A stretch of 64,000 nucleotides of DNA from Rhizobiales bacterium TNE-4. Lineage in GTDB: Bacteria; Pseudomonadota; Alphaproteobacteria; Rhizobiales; Beijerinckiaceae. Shown one piece after another: positions 1 through 8,274 of the stretch. The DNA lies in NCBI GenBank assembly GCA_019083985.1, contig JAHRCV010000001.1:1240001-1304000 (forward strand), in the 5' to 3' direction. The translations under genes and the position numbers were made by a program. The notes beneath the pieces are model-generated. The model saw only the letters and a list, made by a program, of their open reading frames with translations, was not told the origin of the DNA and did not search any database. Position 1 is the stretch's first letter. Each line of letters begins with the position of its first letter.

Positions 1-61
1 CTGGTAGAGCGTTCGACTGTTAATCGAATGGTCGCAGGTTCGAGTCCTGCTCAGGGAGCCA
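1..61 (+). tRNA. tRNA-Asn (GTT), 5' end cut by window edge
   Basis: The anticodon arm TTCGACTGTTAATCGAA gives anticodon GTT. A normal T arm with loop TTCGAGT follows, then the 3' acceptor strand and an encoded CCA at 59-61. The first part of the gene (5' acceptor strand and start of the D arm) lies before base 1. Confidence 0.93.
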
Positions 62-83
62 ATCTCTCCACATCATCGGTTGG

Positions 84-1832
84 TTACGTCGCGCCGCTTC
101 GGATGGCGCGCTGGGCCGCGATTGTCTCGCGCAGCAGGCTATAGCTCACCGGCTTAAAGAGCACCGGGACGTTCAACTGCCGCAACAGGGTCAAAGGCTC
201 GGGCGCCGTATCGGCCGTGATGATGATGGCGGGAATCGCCTCGCCGAAATGATCGCGGAGGCCCTCAATCACCTGGTGCCCGCGGACGATGGGGCCCAGC
301 TTGAAATCGGCGATCACCAGATCAGGTTTGCGCGTCGGGTAGCGCCCGGCGGCAAGATCGAGCCCATCGGATGGGAGAACGTGGACACCATCGCTACCCA
401 AAGCAGCGGTATAGGCGGCGCGCACCAACGCATCATCATCAATCACCAAAATCGTGAGGCCGGCGAGATGACCTGTCTCCGTCTCCACCGAGCCCGCCGC
501 GATAGGGTGCACCGCGCGGCCGGCGGGAATGGAGAGATGAAACGCCGTCCCCTCCCCGACCGTGCTTTCAACCGTGACGGTCATCCCCAAAAGGCCAGCC
601 AAGCGCCGCACGATCGACAGGCCGAGCCCGAGCCCTTGCATCGCCCCCACTTCATTGCGCTCGCCCTCCCGCGGTAAACGGACGAATTCATCGAAGATGC
701 GCTCGCGTTGAGCCACAGGAATGCCACGCCCCGTGTCGCGCACCACGAGTTCAACGCGCCCATCGCGTTGATGGGCCAGCAATTGAACGGAGCCGCTGGC
801 TGTGTTTTGCACCGCATTCGTCAAAAGGTTCTGGACGATCTGCGCCAACAAGATCGGATCGCTTTCAACAGTGATGCCATCAAGCGCTACGTCGAACGAC
901 AGCCCTTTGTCGATGCATTGAACACGCGTTGTCACGCACACTTCGCTCAAGGCTTGCGCCAGATCCAGCGTCATCAGCGTGGGTTCGATCACACCTGCAT
1001 CGGCGCGTGAAATGTCGAGCAATTCGCTGAACATAGCATTTAGCTTCGTGACACTTGTGCGGATGACATCGAGTGTACGACGCACTGGATCTGGCAATTC
1101 TGCACGCTCGAGCGAACGCAATTGCAGATTGATCGCAAACATGGGTTGCCGCAGATCATGGCTTGCCGTGGCAATGAATTCGGATTTCGCAACATTCGCT
1201 GCGTTGGAGATATCTCGCTCCTGCGCCAATTGTTCGGCAATGTTCTGATTTTCAAACCGCAACCGCAATGTTTCAACAAACGTGGTCTCGAAGCGCCGTG
1301 AAATGCCATACACCGTGACCATCAAGCCAAGAATGCCGATAGAAAACGGTAAAGGAAAGCCGCTGTTCGGCCAGAACAGAGCAAGCGGCGCAGGCGCCAA
1401 GGTTGGGAGCGCAACAGCCAAAAAGGCTGGCCGATGGACGCCATAGCCAAACATCGCCGAGAACATGGTGCCCGTGACGATGAAAAGAAAAATATATCGG
1501 TTCTCGCTGTTGAGTTCGGGCACAAGCAAGAGCCAACCCGCACCCCAAACGAGGCCCACGCCGGCGACCGCTATTGTCAGAAGATTCAGCGCGCGCTGGG
1601 GTGACAATCGCAGTTCCGGGCCGAACGCGACCGCAATGCGAAACGCACCAAAGCCCATCGCCAGCGTATACCAACTCCAAAACAGAATTGGATCGACATC
1701 GCCTAAAAACAGCGGAATGCAAAGGTTGGGAGCCAATAGATAGGCGATCGTGGTCGAGCGTAATGCGCTGCGGATATAGGCTACTTTTTCGGCAGCAATT
1801 GCCGTTTCATTGGCGTGGGAAAGCGAACTCAT
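84..1832 (-). CDS. Hybrid sensor histidine kinase with C-terminal receiver
   Basis: This 582-residue membrane kinase starts with five or six hydrophobic segments between about residues 28 and 178, with no recognisable periplasmic sensor domain. A HisKA domain follows with H-box ASHDLRQP (phospho-accepting His about 225), then an HATPase_c domain with N-box (QNLLTNAVQN) and G boxes (DTGRGIP, GLGLGLSIV). The C-terminal receiver (about 458-575) has the acidic pair IDDD, the phospho-accepting Asp in IADFKLG and the Lys in FKPVS. It should autophosphorylate and either relay to its own receiver or use that receiver as a phosphate sink. The gene is divergent from a LuxR-type response regulator across about 130 bp, its most likely partner. 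The signal is unknown; a membrane-embedded sensor is inferred from the multi-pass N-terminus. Confidence 0.9.
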   Translation of the reverse strand: MSSLSHANETAIAAEKVAYIRSALRSTTIAYLLAPNLCIPLFLGDVDPILFWSWYTLAMGFGAFRIAVAFGPELRLSPQRALNLLTIAVAGVGLVWGAGWLLLVPELNSENRYIFLFIVTGTMFSAMFGYGVHRPAFLAVALPTLAPAPLALFWPNSGFPLPFSIGILGLMVTVYGISRRFETTFVETLRLRFENQNIAEQLAQERDISNAANVAKSEFIATASHDLRQPMFAINLQLRSLERAELPDPVRRTLDVIRTSVTKLNAMFSELLDISRADAGVIEPTLMTLDLAQALSEVCVTTRVQCIDKGLSFDVALDGITVESDPILLAQIVQNLLTNAVQNTASGSVQLLAHQRDGRVELVVRDTGRGIPVAQRERIFDEFVRLPREGERNEVGAMQGLGLGLSIVRRLAGLLGMTVTVESTVGEGTAFHLSIPAGRAVHPIAAGSVETETGHLAGLTILVIDDDALVRAAYTAALGSDGVHVLPSDGLDLAAGRYPTRKPDLVIADFKLGPIVRGHQVIEGLRDHFGEAIPAIIITADTAPEPLTLLRQLNVPVLFKPVSYSLLRETIAAQRAIRSGAT

Positions 1833-1961
1833 TGGCCCAACGTCGGGTTGAAAATCGATCCGACTTCGTAATTATACGGAAACGGATCGGTTGCCTACGC
1901 GGACATCGCCGATCCTGAGCCACCATAACGAAAAGACGCGGCCGGTTGGGGAGTGTATGAG

Positions 1962-2621
1962 ATGGCAGCGGCGCTGCAGAAGATCGTCATCATCGACGAT
2001 CATCCCATTTTGGCCGAAGCTCTGGTGAGCCTTTTGCAGAACAATATTGGCGATGTTTCCGTTACGGTCGCTTCTATCGCAACGTCTCTTGATTTTCGTG
2101 ATTATGCGCTCGCACTTATCGATATCTACCTTAAGGACATGAGTGGCATTGATCTCATCACACAAGCCCACAATGCCCATCCCGCGCCGATTATTGTCGC
2201 TATGTCAGGCGATGATCGTTACGAAACGCAATATGATGCGTTTGCTGCGGGGGCACAGGCTTTCATCGCGAAATCAGCCCAACCAGAGCGGATCGAGGCC
2301 GTTCTCAACTTTCTTCTCGGCCGTTCGCGCGATGTTCCGCGTCTGCTCGATTCCCGCATCGCGCTAGGTCAACCGGCCATCCGGCCCGTTACGCGCGATT
2401 TAGAATTGTCCCCGCGCGAGCGCGAAATCATCATGCTGATTGGCCAAGGCCTGAGCAATGAAGCGATCGCGGCCACGTTGTCGCTGTCGATCAATACGGT
2501 CAAACAGCATGTCACGCGCCTTTTGGCGACGCACGGTGCTGAAAACAGGACGCAATTGTTGCAAACGATCGCGAGAGGCACCACGGCAGCGCTTCATCCA
2601 AAGGTCAGTACTTTTGGCTGA
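1962..2621 (+). CDS. LuxR/NarL-family response regulator
   Basis: The protein has an N-terminal receiver (IIDDHP acidic pocket, Asp in LIDIYLKD, Lys in FIAKSAQ) and a C-terminal LuxR-type helix-turn-helix (LSPREREIIMLIGQGLSNEA ... TVKQHV), about 219 residues in all, normal for NarL/FixJ proteins. An in-frame GTG nine bases upstream (1953) is an alternative start. The ATG was preferred because GGGGAG lies about eight bases before it. It is probably phosphorylated by the divergently transcribed hybrid kinase; the target genes cannot be read from the sequence. Confidence 0.9.
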   Translation: MAAALQKIVIIDDHPILAEALVSLLQNNIGDVSVTVASIATSLDFRDYALALIDIYLKDMSGIDLITQAHNAHPAPIIVAMSGDDRYETQYDAFAAGAQAFIAKSAQPERIEAVLNFLLGRSRDVPRLLDSRIALGQPAIRPVTRDLELSPREREIIMLIGQGLSNEAIAATLSLSINTVKQHVTRLLATHGAENRTQLLQTIARGTTAALHPKVSTFG

Positions 2622-2651
2622 GTCCGATTTAATGCTGGCGTGAACGCTCGA

Positions 2652-2759
2652 ATGGGCGCACGGTCGCAGGTGCTCTCAGATCATTCCCTCACCCTCGCCT
2701 TCTACGGCCTCCTCGTCATCACTGTGATCGTATCGCTCACAGAAATCGTGCTCGTTTAA
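2652..2759 (+). CDS. Possible small hydrophobic protein (35 aa)
   Basis: This short frame encodes a polar start followed by one strongly hydrophobic segment (LAFYGLLVITVIVSL). An in-frame GTG at 2640 could extend it by four residues. No convincing ribosome-binding site precedes either start. It resembles a single-pass membrane microprotein, but chance is not excluded. Confidence 0.25.
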   Translation: MGARSQVLSDHSLTLAFYGLLVITVIVSLTEIVLV

Positions 2760-2761
2760 GC

Positions 2762-2983
2762 TCAGCTGCAAGGCCGCTCATCGTCACAGATGGGCACGCG
2801 TATGATGGCGGGGAGAATGTCTTCCGCCGCCCCGCGGCGCTCACCCCCTTGTCCAGCACTCGGCTGTCGCGGTGTAACCTCAATTTTTCGGACGCCCAGC
2901 CACAAGATTGCGCCCAGCAGAAGCGCAGCAATGGCGATCACGGCGAGGACCGAGGATAGGCGCTGAAAGTTGTGTTCATGCAT
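2762..2983 (-). CDS. Possible small single-pass membrane protein (73 aa)
   Basis: The frame encodes a short N-terminus, one transmembrane segment (VLAVIAIAALLLGAILWLGV, about residues 12-33) and a basic, Pro/Gly-rich tail. I chose the internal Met just before the hydrophobic segment; the frame stays open to 3052. It lies tail-to-tail with the small frame at 2652-2759 and upstream of the 3094 gene on the other strand. No family was recognised. Confidence 0.35.
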   Translation of the reverse strand: MHEHNFQRLSSVLAVIAIAALLLGAILWLGVRKIEVTPRQPSAGQGGERRGAAEDILPAIIRVPICDDERPCS

Positions 2984-3093
2984 GATCGGGCGAAACGCCG
3001 AAACGCCCCGGGGGGTTGCATGGAAGGGCTTGCCGATCCCGCCTTTTGACAAAGCGTGGCCATTTCCCGAAGTTTCGTCAAAAGGAGGCGGCC

Positions 3094-3348
3094 ATGGATG
3101 AGTCGGCAGACCGGTTCCAGAACGCGATCGACAATGCGATCGAGGCGCAAATCCGCGAGGCCTTCGCGCTCAAAGACGAGGATGAGCTGGGCGAAGCGCT
3201 CAATGCCATCTATGTGGCGGCGACTGATGGGGCGTTGCGGGCGCTCCTGTCACTGGGATGTCCGCTCGATGACGTCGAAGGGGAAATGCGCCGTCTGGTC
3301 AAGGCTCTCGTAAAGGAACATGCGGAGGAGATGCCCTCCTTGCAATGA
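3094..3348 (+). CDS. Conserved-looking small hypothetical protein (84 aa)
   Basis: A small acidic, mostly helical protein with no signal peptide or membrane segment. The start is well defined: an AAAGGAGG ribosome-binding site lies about five bases before the ATG. I do not recognise the family. It is followed after only 11 bp by the -35 box of the promoter in front of the photolyase gene, so it is probably not part of that unit. Confidence 0.65.
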   Translation: MDESADRFQNAIDNAIEAQIREAFALKDEDELGEALNAIYVAATDGALRALLSLGCPLDDVEGEMRRLVKALVKEHAEEMPSLQ

Positions 3349-3359
3349 GGCCGCCTGAC

Positions 3360-3385
3360 TGATCCGCCGGACGTCACCCCCCGTA
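3360..3385 (+). promoter_or_regulatory. Predicted sigma-E (ECF11-type) promoter of the photolyase operon
   Basis: A TGATCC hexamer (3360-3365) is followed by a 16-base spacer and CGTA (3382-3385), 27 bp before the photolyase ATG. This matches my knowledge of promoters used by the singlet-oxygen sigma factor RpoE/ECF11 (TGATCC/CGTA). The same architecture with the same spacer stands in front of the ChrR-like gene in this window. Confidence 0.7.
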
Positions 3386-3412
3386 AACACAGGGTGACGC
3401 CGGGAATAGAGC

Positions 3413-4873
3413 ATGTCTTCGCCTTCAATCGTTTGGTTTCGCGACGATCTCCGCTTAGCGGATCATCCGGCCCTTATCGCTGCCATCGCCCGCAAGGAGC
3501 CGGTTATTCCGGTCTTCATCCTTGATGAAGAGAGCGATGGCATTCGCCCGCTCGGCGGCGCTGTGCGCTGGTGGCTTCACCATTCGCTGACATCCCTTTC
3601 GGAGCAATTGGCTGCCAAGGGCGTCCCGTTGTTAGTCTTTCGCGGGCCGGCTCGGGATGTGATGGCCAGCCTCGCCAAAAAGCTGAAGCCCGGCGCTGTC
3701 TTCTGGAACAGGCGCTATCGGAAGCCGGAAATCGCAGTCGACAGCGCGATCAAGGACGATCTGAAGGCCAAGGGCATTGCTGCCGAGAGCTTCTCGGGCA
3801 CCCTACTTTTTGAGCCTTGGACGGTGAAATCCCAAGCGGGAACACCCATGCGGGTGTTCACCCCCTTCTACCGGGCTGCAACCGCACCCGGCGAACCGGC
3901 TCCGCCTGCCCCCGCCCCCCGTTCGATTCCCGGCCATGACGTGACACCAAAGGCCGCCGGCGCACTCTCCATCGACAAGCTCGCTCTCTTGCCGACCAAG
4001 CCTGATTGGTCGGGCGGCATGCGTGCTGAATGGACACCCGGAGAGAAAGGGGCGCGCAAGCGGCTCGACGTGTTTCTCAAGGGCGGGCTCGCGGGTTACA
4101 AGGAAGGCCGTAATTTTCCCGGCCGTCCCTCAACCTCGAAATTGTCGCCGCATCTGCGCTTTGGCGAAATCTCCGCCCGGCAATGCTGGCATGCCGCCGG
4201 CATCGCGGTTGAAACCGGGCAATCAGACGCGTCCGATTCCGATCTCGCACATTTTCGCAGTGAATTGGGTTGGCGCGAATTCTCCTATCATCTTCTGTTC
4301 AATCTCGACGACATTGCACGTGAGAACATGCAGAAGCGCTTCGACGCATTTCAATGGGCCAAAAATGCGCAGCAATTGCGCGCGTGGCAGCGCGGGCAGA
4401 CGGGCTATCCCATTGTTGACGCTGGCATGCGGGAATTGTGGCAGACAGGTTGGATGCATAACCGCGTCCGGATGATCGTCGGTTCCTTCCTCGTCAAACA
4501 TCTCATGATCGATTGGCGCGAAGGCGAGGATTGGTTCTGGGATACTCTTGTTGACGCGGACATGGCCTCGAATCCTGCGAGCTGGCAGTGGGTCGCTGGC
4601 ACCGGCGCCGATGCCGCGCCTTATTTCCGCGTGTTCAATCCTGTGCTTCAGGGCGAGAAATTCGATCCCGATGGCGCCTATGTGAAGCGTTTTGTGCCCG
4701 AACTGGCCTCGATGCCCCCGAAATACATCCATTCCCCATGGACCGCCCCCGCTTCTGTGTTAAAAGAGGCAGGCGTGAGCTTGGGCTTCGATTACCCCCA
4801 CCCGATGGTCGATCATCAAGCCGCCCGCGACCGTGCGCTCAGCACGTTCGAGGCGCTAAAGGGTGCGGTTTGA
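3413..4873 (+). CDS. phrB: Deoxyribodipyrimidine photolyase (class I CPD type)
   Basis: This 486-residue flavoprotein repairs UV-induced cyclobutane pyrimidine dimers with light energy. The N-terminal alpha/beta domain for the antenna chromophore begins with IVWFRDDLRLADHPAL. The C-terminal FAD domain carries the family landmarks SKLSPHLRFGEIS, TGYPIVDAGMRELWQTGWMH and WFWDTLVDADMASNPASWQW. Length is normal. It is the first gene behind a predicted ECF11-type promoter; the FAD oxidoreductase start lies 25 bp downstream, so genes up to the MFS carrier are probably one operon. In Rhodobacter sphaeroides the orthologue (phrA) is a core member of the sigma-E singlet-oxygen response, which fits the context. 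Confidence 0.95.
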   Translation: MSSPSIVWFRDDLRLADHPALIAAIARKEPVIPVFILDEESDGIRPLGGAVRWWLHHSLTSLSEQLAAKGVPLLVFRGPARDVMASLAKKLKPGAVFWNRRYRKPEIAVDSAIKDDLKAKGIAAESFSGTLLFEPWTVKSQAGTPMRVFTPFYRAATAPGEPAPPAPAPRSIPGHDVTPKAAGALSIDKLALLPTKPDWSGGMRAEWTPGEKGARKRLDVFLKGGLAGYKEGRNFPGRPSTSKLSPHLRFGEISARQCWHAAGIAVETGQSDASDSDLAHFRSELGWREFSYHLLFNLDDIARENMQKRFDAFQWAKNAQQLRAWQRGQTGYPIVDAGMRELWQTGWMHNRVRMIVGSFLVKHLMIDWREGEDWFWDTLVDADMASNPASWQWVAGTGADAAPYFRVFNPVLQGEKFDPDGAYVKRFVPELASMPPKYIHSPWTAPASVLKEAGVSLGFDYPHPMVDHQAARDRALSTFEALKGAV

Positions 4874-4898
4874 CCGCCACAAGGAGTTCGCGTCTACC

Positions 4899-6206
4899 AT
4901 GCGCATTGCCATTATCGGCACCGGGATCGCCGGCAACGCCGCCGCTTATGCTTTAGCGACTGCGTCGCAACATTCGATTACTGTTTATGAGCGCGATCTG
5001 CGCATTGGCGGCCATTCCGCCACGGTCGACATCAATTATGACGGCATGACCATGGCGGTGGACACTGGTTTCATCGTCTATAATGAACTCAACTATCCGA
5101 ACCTGACCGAGCTTTTCCGCACACTCGGTGTGCGCACGCAGGATTCCGATATGAGCTTTTCGCTCTCGGATGATACGCGCGGTGGTTTTGAATGGTGCGG
5201 CCGCACCACGGATGTCTTCAACGGACTTTTCGCGCAGCGGAAAAATCTATTTTCGCCGCGTTATGTGAGAATGCTGTTGGAAGTGCTGCGCTTCAATAAG
5301 CTCGCGATTGCCGACCGCCGGGCGGGAGTGCTCGCTGGCAAGACGCTCGCTGAATATCTCGCCTTCCGCCAATTCTCGGACCGTTTTCGTGATGATTATC
5401 TTGTCCCGATGGGTGCCGCGATTTGGTCGATGTCACTCAATGCGATGCTGCAATTTCCAGCGCAAAGCTTCGTTGCATTTTTCGAAAACCACCATCTCCT
5501 GCAATGGAACCGCCCGGTGTGGCGCACGGTGACGGGTGGCAGCCGGTCCTATGTGAAGCGCATCACGTCGTTCTATCGTGACCATATCCGGACGGGTGCT
5601 GCGGTTGTTTCCGTCAAACGTCTTGTCGATGGTGTTGAAGTGACGGATTCGCTCGGCCATACCGAACGCTATGATCACGCGATCATCGCTGCGCATTCCG
5701 ATGAAGCACTCGCGATGCTCGATGATCCGAGTGCCGATGAGACGTCAATTCTTGGTGCGATCGGCTTTCGCAATAATGCAGTCTATCTCCATCGTGACGA
5801 AAGCTTTATGCCGCGCTCACGCCGCGCTTGGGCTTCGTGGAACGTCAAGCGTGATCCCAATCCCGATGCCGATCTCTGCGTGACCTATTGGATGAATACG
5901 CTGCAGGATTTGCCTGCATCAAAACCGGTTTTTGTGACGCTCAATCCGCCAGTTCCACCACGCGATGAATTGGTTTTCGGCAAATATAATTACGCCCACC
6001 CGCAATATAACGAAGCGGCCATCGCGGCGCAGGCGCGTCTGCCTTCGATCCAGGGCGTGAACCGCACACATTTCGTCGGCGCATGGAACGGTTATGGCTT
6101 CCATGAAGATGGCATCAGTGCCGGTCTTGCCGCCGCCGAAGCGCTCGGCGCGCGCGTTCCGTGGCGCGGTGGCGTTGCGCAGGATTGGGCTGAGGCGGCT
6201 GAATGA
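4899..6206 (+). CDS. FAD-dependent amine-oxidase-like oxidoreductase (fatty-acid modification cluster)
   Basis: A 435-residue flavoprotein. The N-terminus has the Rossmann motif AIIGTGIAGNAAAYALA and the following ERDLRIGGHSATVD, typical of NAD(P)-binding FAD proteins of the amine oxidase/desaturase superfamily. An AAGGAG site about 12 bases before the ATG supports the start. The C-terminus (NGYGFHEDGISAGLAAAEAL) is the usual second FAD contact. It overlaps the DUF1365 gene by four bases. Proteins of this type regularly sit with DUF1365 and Cfa-like genes. In R. sphaeroides the equivalent set belongs to the sigma-E regulon and has been linked to methylated or furan fatty acids; the exact reaction here is inferred. 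Confidence 0.85.
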   Translation: MRIAIIGTGIAGNAAAYALATASQHSITVYERDLRIGGHSATVDINYDGMTMAVDTGFIVYNELNYPNLTELFRTLGVRTQDSDMSFSLSDDTRGGFEWCGRTTDVFNGLFAQRKNLFSPRYVRMLLEVLRFNKLAIADRRAGVLAGKTLAEYLAFRQFSDRFRDDYLVPMGAAIWSMSLNAMLQFPAQSFVAFFENHHLLQWNRPVWRTVTGGSRSYVKRITSFYRDHIRTGAAVVSVKRLVDGVEVTDSLGHTERYDHAIIAAHSDEALAMLDDPSADETSILGAIGFRNNAVYLHRDESFMPRSRRAWASWNVKRDPNPDADLCVTYWMNTLQDLPASKPVFVTLNPPVPPRDELVFGKYNYAHPQYNEAAIAAQARLPSIQGVNRTHFVGAWNGYGFHEDGISAGLAAAEALGARVPWRGGVAQDWAEAAE

Positions 6207-7051
6207 GTGGCACTGCCACAGGCGCGCTCTTCCCGCCGCCCGAGGCGGCGGCAAGCCTCTATGTTGGCGATGTCATGCATGCTCGCATGAAGCCCGTCGC
6301 GCATCGGTTTGTTTATCGCGTGTTCTCGATGCTCTTTAATGCCGATCGGCTCGATGAGGCGGGGCGATTGTCGCCTTTGTTCTCCATCGGGCGTTTCAAC
6401 CTGGTCTCGTTCCACCCCGCTGATCATGGGCCGCGCGATGGGTCATCACTTGGTGATTATGCGCGCCGCGTGCTCGCTTCTGCCGGTGTTGAGACGAACG
6501 GTGCGCGCGTGCTGCTGCTCGCCTATCCCCGCATCCTTGGCTATAGCTTCAACCCACTAACCGTGTATTTCGTCTATGGGCGAAACAACGCGCTGCTGGG
6601 CGTTCTGTACGAAGTGCGCAACACATTTGGCGAATGGCACACCTATGTGGCACCGGTTCAGCCGGGGGAGTTATCGCCGGCCGGATTGCGGCAAGAACGC
6701 AATAAGATCTTCTACGTGTCCCCCTTCAATGATTTGGCCATGCGTTATCTGTTCCGACTCAAGCCACCGGGCGAGAGCGTGACATTACGCATTCTGGAAA
6801 CTGACCGAACCGGCCCCCTTTTGGCGGCAAGTTTTGCCGGGGTTCGGGTGGACTTGACGTCCGCGGCACTTCTGAAAACATGTCTCTCATTGCCGTTCAT
6901 GACGTTGAAGGTCATGGCGGGCATTCACTGGGAGGCGCTGCGTCTCTATATCAAGGGCTTGAGGCTCGTTGCCCGTCCAAAACCGCCGGAGCTCCTCAGC
7001 TTCAGCGATACTGTTGAGGGCGACAAGGCTCATCAAGGAGGCTCCACTTGA
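6203..7051 (+). CDS. DUF1365 family protein
   Basis: A 282-residue soluble-looking protein of the DUF1365 family, recognised from its opening (LYVGDVMHARMKPVAHRFVY), the central YPRILGYSFNPLTVYF block and VRNTFGEWHTY. The ATG overlaps the stop of the FAD oxidoreductase (ATGA), and its own stop overlaps the start of the Cfa-like methyltransferase, so the three are translationally coupled. Members are consistently encoded beside amine-oxidase-like flavoproteins and Cfa-type methyltransferases, which suggests a part in modifying unsaturated phospholipid acyl chains. No catalytic residues are established to my knowledge. Confidence 0.85.
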   Translation: MSGTATGALFPPPEAAASLYVGDVMHARMKPVAHRFVYRVFSMLFNADRLDEAGRLSPLFSIGRFNLVSFHPADHGPRDGSSLGDYARRVLASAGVETNGARVLLLAYPRILGYSFNPLTVYFVYGRNNALLGVLYEVRNTFGEWHTYVAPVQPGELSPAGLRQERNKIFYVSPFNDLAMRYLFRLKPPGESVTLRILETDRTGPLLAASFAGVRVDLTSAALLKTCLSLPFMTLKVMAGIHWEALRLYIKGLRLVARPKPPELLSFSDTVEGDKAHQGGST

Positions 7052-8274
7052 ACGATCAGGTAACCCCCGTTCCCCTGACCGCTGATAATGTTCCGCAAGA
7101 TTTGCCGCCGCTCGTGCGCAAGGCCCTCGCCTATGCCAGCGGGCTAGAAATTGGCACGCTCATCATTCGCCTGCCTGATGGCCGCCGTTTCCTGGCGGGT
7201 GGCAAGGCCCCCGGCCCTGATGCCGAGTTAATTGTGCATGACTTTGCCTTTGCCCAACGCCTGATCCGCGAGGGCGACATCGGCATTGGTGAAGCCTATC
7301 TGGCGAAGGAATGGGACACGCCGGACCTCACAGCCTTCTTGCAGATCTTCGCCGCCAATCACCACATGATTGAGCGGATGGTGCACAACCCCTTCGTGCG
7401 CCTGCTGCAACGCGTGCAACATTGGCTGAACCGCAACACTAAATCTGGGTCACGCCGCAACATCCATGCGCATTATGATCTCGGTAATCGGTTCTATTCG
7501 TCTTGGCTTGACCGGACGATGACCTATTCCTCGGCGCTTTATGCCGAAGGCGATAATGATCTCTCGAGCGCACAGCGTCGCAAATACAAAGCGCTCGCCG
7601 ATGCGATCGATCTCCGCAAGGAGCACCACGTGCTCGAGATCGGATGCGGCTGGGGTGGATTTGCCGAATATGCGGCGGGCGAAATTGGTTGTCGCGTCAC
7701 CGGCCTCACCATCTCGAAAGAGCAATATGATTTCGCCGTCGAACGGATGGCGCGCGCTGGTCTTTCCGATCGCGTGACGATCAAATTGCAGGATTACCGC
7801 GACGAGACCGGTTTTTATGATCGCATCGCCTCCATCGAAATGTTCGAGGCGGTCGGTGAGGAATATTGGCCCGCTTATTTCGAGCAGCTCGCAAAGCGGC
7901 TCAAAGACAATGGCCGGGCCGGATTGCAAGTGATTACGATTCAGGATCGCTTCTTCCAAAGTTACCGGAAAGAGATTGATTTCATCCGTCGTTATATCTT
8001 CCCAGGTGGCATGCTGCCATCGCCGGAAAAAATGGCGGCTCTCGGCCAAACGGTTGGCCTCGCTCTCGAGAAAGAGCGGATTTTCGGTCTCGATTATGCG
8101 CGCACGCTCGCAGAATGGCGCGACCGTTTCCATGCGGCGTGGCCTGATCTCACACCGATGGGATTTGATGAGCGCTTTCGCCGCATGTGGGATTATTACC
8201 TGTCCTATTGCGAAGCGGGCTTCCGCACCGGCAATATCGACGTCCGGCAAATGATCTACACGAAGACAAGTTGA
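7048..8274 (+). CDS. cfa: Cyclopropane-fatty-acyl-phospholipid synthase family methyltransferase
   Basis: A 408-residue SAM-dependent methyltransferase. The SAM-binding motif is VLEIGCGWGGFAEYAA; other Cfa landmarks are AHYDLGNRFYSSWLD, MTYSSALY, SIEMFEAVGEEYW and FIRRYIFPGG. It transfers a methyl or methylene group from SAM to a double bond of membrane phospholipid acyl chains. Translation probably begins at TTG in a TTGA overlap with the DUF1365 stop, preceded by AAGGAGG. Given its neighbours it may be a methylating enzyme (UfaM-like, producing a methyl-branched lipid) rather than a true cyclopropane synthase; sequence alone does not separate these. Confidence 0.92.
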   Translation: MNDQVTPVPLTADNVPQDLPPLVRKALAYASGLEIGTLIIRLPDGRRFLAGGKAPGPDAELIVHDFAFAQRLIREGDIGIGEAYLAKEWDTPDLTAFLQIFAANHHMIERMVHNPFVRLLQRVQHWLNRNTKSGSRRNIHAHYDLGNRFYSSWLDRTMTYSSALYAEGDNDLSSAQRRKYKALADAIDLRKEHHVLEIGCGWGGFAEYAAGEIGCRVTGLTISKEQYDFAVERMARAGLSDRVTIKLQDYRDETGFYDRIASIEMFEAVGEEYWPAYFEQLAKRLKDNGRAGLQVITIQDRFFQSYRKEIDFIRRYIFPGGMLPSPEKMAALGQTVGLALEKERIFGLDYARTLAEWRDRFHAAWPDLTPMGFDERFRRMWDYYLSYCEAGFRTGNIDVRQMIYTKTS

